Part shown: piece by piece, positions 34,774-38,731 of the stretch
Position numbering within the stretch: position 1 is the stretch's first letter
How the letters are laid out: each line of letters starts with the position of its first letter
Assembly: GCA_036446455.1 (NCBI GenBank)
Contig: JAZFSZ010000072.1
Span: 1-38,731 of the forward strand
Direction: 5' to 3'
DNA: 38,731 nt
From: JAZFSZ01 sp036446455
GTDB taxonomy: Bacteria > Pseudomonadota > Gammaproteobacteria > Acidiferrobacterales > JAJDNE01
Notes under the pieces: model-generated
What the model saw: only the letters and a program-made list of their open reading frames with translations
What the model was told of the DNA's origin: nothing
Databases searched by the model: none
Position numbers and translations under genes: made by a program

Positions 34774-37010
34774 GCCCCGACCCCCTTGTTCTTGCGATTC
34801 CTCCCGATGAACCACCATTCCGCTCCGCCCATCAGCAGGATCGCGATGAAGGGATAGAGATAGATCGTTGCCGGGGTGGTGGGTTCCAACAGCAGGTTGT
34901 ACCAAGAGGAATGGGAAAACCTCACCCCCGTCTCGTTGTTCGTACCGTCCCAGGCAAAGAAGGCCATCGGGATGAACTGACCGGGCGCGAACTGGATGTC
35001 GAAATCTCGGTCCGGGGTGGAGAGGTCTCTTTTAAAGACGAGCCGATACTGACCGTCATCGTACTTGAGCTTTGCTGTCACCTGTTGACCGCTCTCGCTC
35101 TGGGCCTGAATCTGATTCGCTCCCTTTGCGTTGAGCTCGATCGCGTCAGACCGCTCCGAACTCCAGCGCCAGAGATAGACGGGATTCTCGCCATCGCCCA
35201 TCAAGAAATAGGGCCGTTTGGGTCCGGTCGGAACCGCCACCGGGAATTGAACCGCAACCGCATCTTTAAAAATTTCGCGGGCCGGATCTGGTTTGGTCTC
35301 GGTGGAATCATCCCAGACCAGCCGAAAGGCCACGTCTTTATCGTTGTAGACCGCCTGGACCCGGACGTTGTCCACCCGCGGCGTGAACATCCGGGGTTCC
35401 ACGATGACCTGCCCCACCATAGGGATATCCAGGTAGTCCACACGGTCCCAAAGCGGATCCTCGGGATCGGAGGGAATCTTCTCGATGCGCTTTGCCACGA
35501 GAGTGTGGCCCAGCTTTCTCTGTGTCTGAAGAAACCTCACGTAGTGGGCCAGGGCCCAGAGGTCCTCATCGGAAAGGCTGTCCTGGAAAGAGGCCATAGG
35601 GGTTCCGTCCAAACCCGTCGCGATGGAACGATAGATGTCCTCCACCGCCGCTCCCGCTCCGCTGCGGTATTCCCAGGGATGGGTCAAATTCCGGGCAAAG
35701 ATGCGGTGGCCCCAGTCATCCTTGAATTTCGGTTCCCGGGCCTTTTTCCCATCTCCTCGCCCCACCTGCCCGTGACACTCCCAGCACTTGGTATCTTGGT
35801 AGACCTTCTTGCCCCTTTCAATCAGTTCCGGGCTAGCCTGGGGCGCTTTCCCAATCTTGATGGCTTCTCCCGGATACTCAAAACCTTCTTCGGAGAACGC
35901 CTTAATATAATCGACCAGGGCTTTTAGCTCCGCATCCGTGAACCGGTCCCAACCCGGCATGGCGGTGCCGGGTATACCGTGACGGATCGAGCGGATCAGA
36001 TCCTCATCCGTGGGAGAATCTCCACTGGGCGTGGAGCGAAACTTGTATAGCCCCCAGGTGAAGTTCCGGGGGCGGGGCACCATAAATTCCTCCGCCGGAC
36101 CATCGCCTTCACCCTTGGCCCCATGGCAGGATGCGCAGTACTTCCCGTAGTTCCTCCGGCTGGCCACAACACCATCCAGTGTCTTTGGTCCTTCTGCTAC
36201 CGTCTCCGGTACTTCCTCTACGTGCTCGAACTCCCCCATGGCACCTTCTGCTTTCCCCCAGGTCCGGGGCGACCAGCCTGTGGTATCATATAGGTAGAGA
36301 ATGACCTTCCACATCTCCTCGTCGGTGAGCATCGTCTCCCATCGGGGCATGAATGAATTCCAGGGCATGGATTCATCCGGAAGACCTGGCCCACCGGTGC
36401 TGATCCGCCAGAATACAAAGGATTCCGTCAACTGGGCAATCGTCCCGGAGTCCTGGAAATCGGAAGGGGGCGGGTTCATCCCGTGGGCAAAGTGTCCCTT
36501 ACCCTCCAGGGCAGCCCCATGACAGAAGAAGCAGTTTTGAAAATAGATCACACTCCCTTCCTCGATGTACCGCTTGAGGTTCGCCTCATCATCCCGCAAT
36601 GAATTATAGAGCGCGGCCACTTCAGGGGGTGGCGCCGGATGGATCACCCGCGAGGCAATAGGAGGTTCGAATCGAGGCACTACCCGCTGATAGACCCCAT
36701 AGCCGACATAAGCGGGAATCGTGACCAACAACGCCCATCGGGCCGCCCGCCACGGCCACGCCCGAGCGGCGTCCCCTCGCAGGAACCAAACGATCGGGCC
36801 CTTAAACCCTTGCAGTGTATGTTCATAGATCGAGACAGCCAACGCCAACCCGACTGTGACCGTAGCCATGTACATGAAGATGATGCTTGACGGCAGCGGG
36901 GGCTTGAAAAATTTTAGCAACAGATAGACCCCGATCCAGACGATAGCCACCTTGGCCGGTATCGGAATCCTCCTTCTTTTGGCCTGGGACTTTTCGACCT
37001 TAGTTTCCAC
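34770..37010 (-). CDS. Membrane triheme cytochrome c with EB_dh b-haem domain
   Basis: A 746-residue membrane protein. Three N-terminal hydrophobic segments (about 20-34, 41-62, 90-108) precede a periplasmic part with three c-haem sites: CFFCH (Cys160-His164), CASCH (Cys292-His296) and CWECH (Cys409-His413). Residues about 515-710 resemble the ethylbenzene-dehydrogenase gamma/NarC-like haem domain (PF09459), with Met604 (YFLMGDG) and Lys660 (LVFKRDL) as candidate b-haem ligands. A last hydrophobic segment (about 716-732) anchors the C-terminus. Such gamma domains normally serve type II DMSO-reductase-family enzymes; none is in the window. The start is GTG at 37010, overlapping the proton-channel gene by 11 bases. 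It should transfer electrons between the membrane and the diheme protein. Confidence 0.85.
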   Translation of the reverse strand: METKVEKSQAKRRRIPIPAKVAIVWIGVYLLLKFFKPPLPSSIIFMYMATVTVGLALAVSIYEHTLQGFKGPIVWFLRGDAARAWPWRAARWALLVTIPAYVGYGVYQRVVPRFEPPIASRVIHPAPPPEVAALYNSLRDDEANLKRYIEEGSVIYFQNCFFCHGAALEGKGHFAHGMNPPPSDFQDSGTIAQLTESFVFWRISTGGPGLPDESMPWNSFMPRWETMLTDEEMWKVILYLYDTTGWSPRTWGKAEGAMGEFEHVEEVPETVAEGPKTLDGVVASRRNYGKYCASCHGAKGEGDGPAEEFMVPRPRNFTWGLYKFRSTPSGDSPTDEDLIRSIRHGIPGTAMPGWDRFTDAELKALVDYIKAFSEEGFEYPGEAIKIGKAPQASPELIERGKKVYQDTKCWECHGQVGRGDGKKAREPKFKDDWGHRIFARNLTHPWEYRSGAGAAVEDIYRSIATGLDGTPMASFQDSLSDEDLWALAHYVRFLQTQRKLGHTLVAKRIEKIPSDPEDPLWDRVDYLDIPMVGQVIVEPRMFTPRVDNVRVQAVYNDKDVAFRLVWDDSTETKPDPAREIFKDAVAVQFPVAVPTGPKRPYFLMGDGENPVYLWRWSSERSDAIELNAKGANQIQAQSESGQQVTAKLKYDDGQYRLVFKRDLSTPDRDFDIQFAPGQFIPMAFFAWDGTNNETGVRFSHSSWYNLLLEPTTPATIYLYPFIAILLMGGAEWWFIGRNRKNKGVGA

Positions 37011-38553
37011 CAGTCACCGCCTTCCGATCAGTTCCAATAACCCGATTGGCAAGCCGGAGGAACAGCTTACCTCCCTTTCTGTAGAACCAATCTATGTCAA
37101 GAAGGATAACCTTCCATTCCACTGGATGTAGTCCGGATAACGTAAGGAAAACGAAAGCCAACACCGCGAACGACAGCAATAGGACCATGTTCAGAACATG
37201 GTCCCCTGTGTATACCTGATAATCTACTGGATAGGGGAGGATGTTATAAAGGGCGTCAGGAAATATACCTACAAAGACGGACAAAAAGGCAGCCATCCCC
37301 ATGGCGATGAGCATATTAAGGGGAGGCTCCTTTGTTCTTATTCCAGAGTCATGGGCAAAAAAGGTGTGATAAGGAATTTTGATGCCTGCATGGTGGAGGA
37401 CACCCGCCGAGGCAAACAGCAAAACAAGCCATAGAATACCCATCCCATCCTGGGTAACTGAGCCCAGGATCATTGATTTACTTACAAACCCGCTAAATAA
37501 GGGGAATCCAGAAATCGATGCGGCGCCTATTATACAAAATAGAGTTGTCAGCGGCATGGTTCTGTATAATCCACCCAGATCCGTGGCCTTGCTTTTTCCC
37601 GTCTGAAGCATAACAGCGCCCATAGACATAAACAGGAGGGCTTTAAAGAATATGTTATTAAATGTATGGGCAACGGCGCCATTTATGGACAAGGTTGTTC
37701 CTATTCCGATGCCAACGACTATAAATCCGACTTGATTAATAATGCTATAGCTAAGCACTTTCCTCAGGTCGTTTTCAATAGCGGCATAGAAGATAGGTAA
37801 TACCGTCATCGCCGCTCCAACCCATATCAGGATCTCTGTACCTGGAAATGATCTTGCCAGGGCATATACTGCGACCTTGGTGGTAAATGCGCCCAAAAAT
37901 ACCGTGCCTGTGATCGTTGCCTCGGGATAAGCGTCAGGAAGCCATGCATGGAGGACGGGAAAGGCGCAATTGATGCCAAACCCGATCAATATCAGATAGG
38001 ATCCCAATCCATTTAATCCTATAAGTCCGAACTCGATAGAACCCGTCTGATGCACATGGATGATAATACCGATGAGAAGGAAGAGACCTCCAAAGAGATG
38101 AACCAAAAGATATCTCAATCCTGCTGTATAAGATGCCTGTGTCCTTCTCGCCCAGATAAGGTATGTTGAAGCGACCGCCATTATCTCCAGGAAGACGAAG
38201 AGAGAAAGAAGATCTCCCGCAAAGACAGCCCCTAAAGCGCATCCAGCATAGAGAAAAGCCGCCATATGTTGCCCATCCTCTTTTTTTAGATGAAGGGCAT
38301 AGAGGGTTCCTATAAAGGATATTATCGTGAACATGTACCCAAAGGCCCTGCTCAACCGGTCAACCCTGCCGAAGATGAGATCGTAATCCAGGAAACCGGC
38401 AATCCATTGGTTGCCTTCAGGGATACTAAGGACGTTTATAAAGGCAATGACAGGCAGAAGTAACATATAGGCGGACTTGAGCCTCCCCTTAAGAAAGGGG
38501 ATGAGGAAGGCCCCGATGATCAATATGGCTGCGGGGGGAAGGCTATTAATCAT
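37000..38553 (-). CDS. Proton-conducting membrane subunit, complex I/MrpD-like
   Basis: A 517-residue protein with about 14 hydrophobic segments, of the NuoL/M/N-MrpD family that moves protons or sodium in complex I and its relatives. The conserved Glu is in FVFLEIMAVAS, a channel Lys in GAFTTKVAVYALAR, and the second Lys in NNIFFKALLFMSMGAVM. HAWLPDAYPEATITGT is the family signature. ATG at 38553 lies inside the end of the upstream gene. In a redox directon with cytochromes but no NADH module in view, it may be part of an ion-pumping oxidoreductase or of an Mrp antiporter. By eye this gene is richer in A and T than its neighbours. Confidence 0.85.
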   Translation of the reverse strand: MINSLPPAAILIIGAFLIPFLKGRLKSAYMLLLPVIAFINVLSIPEGNQWIAGFLDYDLIFGRVDRLSRAFGYMFTIISFIGTLYALHLKKEDGQHMAAFLYAGCALGAVFAGDLLSLFVFLEIMAVASTYLIWARRTQASYTAGLRYLLVHLFGGLFLLIGIIIHVHQTGSIEFGLIGLNGLGSYLILIGFGINCAFPVLHAWLPDAYPEATITGTVFLGAFTTKVAVYALARSFPGTEILIWVGAAMTVLPIFYAAIENDLRKVLSYSIINQVGFIVVGIGIGTTLSINGAVAHTFNNIFFKALLFMSMGAVMLQTGKSKATDLGGLYRTMPLTTLFCIIGAASISGFPLFSGFVSKSMILGSVTQDGMGILWLVLLFASAGVLHHAGIKIPYHTFFAHDSGIRTKEPPLNMLIAMGMAAFLSVFVGIFPDALYNILPYPVDYQVYTGDHVLNMVLLLSFAVLAFVFLTLSGLHPVEWKVILLDIDWFYRKGGKLFLRLANRVIGTDRKAVTGGN

Positions 38554-38731
38554 CGTAATAACCCTCTTTTCTTTTAAGCAACTTGCGCAGGATATAACTA
38601 GACACCAAAACGATACTGACGTAGGCGACAAATCCATATGCCGCATAAAAGAAGGGATACCCTTCCCATGGGAAAAAAGAGTGTTTAGGGAGAAAAAGAT
38701 CAGCGATAATGAGCAATACACAGAATATATA
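38546..38731 (-). CDS. C-terminal 61 residues of a small membrane protein (partial)
   Basis: The minus strand is open from the window edge to a TAA at 38546-38548. The 61 residues contain two hydrophobic segments (IFCVLLIIADLFL and FFYAAYGFVAYVSIVLVSSYIL) and end in a charged tail (RKLLKRKEGYYDD). The end overlaps the next gene's ATG by eight bases, typical of translational coupling in such antiporter-like gene sets. Its start lies outside the window, and no family is assigned. Confidence 0.65.
   Translation of the reverse strand, partial: YIFCVLLIIADLFLPKHSFFPWEGYPFFYAAYGFVAYVSIVLVSSYILRKLLKRKEGYYDD

Noticed and set aside
34911..35927. A 338-codon plus-strand open frame inside the triheme cytochrome gene
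   Set aside because: It is antisense to the cytochrome's coding sequence and shows no domain pattern or ribosome-binding site.

Overview
The window looks like chromosome of a gammaproteobacterium with a nitrogen- and redox-versatile lifestyle. The housekeeping block xseB-ispA-dxs, the MEP pathway, prfC, and a nitrate-assimilation locus with the Pseudomonas-type gene set (nirB, nirD, narB-like reductase, NasA/NarK permease, PP2C-kinase) all fit that group. No rRNA, tRNA, CRISPR array or insertion sequence was seen. Everything is read by eye from sequence; no database search was run.

Layout. 1-2.2 kb: an ArsR/SRPBCC pair with its operator, and an AEC-type permease. 2.4-13.8 kb: a nitrate assimilation regulon. 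A minus-strand operon nirB-nirD-narB-(DmsB/DmsC fusion) diverges from a plus-strand nitrate permease followed by a PP2C-Ser/Thr kinase fusion, and mobA lies tail-to-tail with the kinase. The 0.5 kb divergent region carries two opposed sigma-54 promoters and NtrC-like sites, so the set is probably controlled by nitrogen limitation. MobA would make the guanine-dinucleotide molybdenum cofactor the reductase needs. 13.9-17.9 kb: xseB, ispA, dxs and folE2. 17.9-21.1 kb: a lipoprotein of the ABC_sub_bind type with a GGDEF-EAL protein. 21.4-23.7 kb: a glutamine-amidotransferase/ROK kinase/DnaJ-like operon. 24.2-26.9 kb: an exported double rhodanese and prfC.

27.0-38.7 kb is the accessory part. A Dnr-type Crp/Fnr regulator, with an FNR-like box and a possible small structured RNA upstream, faces a long minus-strand directon. 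Read in its own direction this directon contains the end of a small membrane protein, a complex-I/Mrp-like proton-channel subunit, a membrane triheme cytochrome c fused to an ethylbenzene-dehydrogenase-type b-haem domain, a diheme c lipoprotein, a 38-residue hydrophobic peptide, a double universal-stress-protein domain followed by five PCP_red-like repeats, a radical SAM/SPASM protein that also ends in a PCP_red-like domain, a HemG/HemY-type protoporphyrinogen oxidase, and the C-terminal remnant of a narK. Genes overlap or lie tens of bases apart.

The most interesting proposal is that this directon is an undescribed respiratory system with its own tetrapyrrole or haem module. Protoporphyrinogen oxidase, a NirJ/AhbD-like radical SAM protein and the PCP_red domain (otherwise known from the BchB/ChlB subunit of dark protochlorophyllide reductase) are all tetrapyrrole-linked, and they sit directly behind multihaem cytochromes. 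The domain calls are fairly firm. The joint function is inference.
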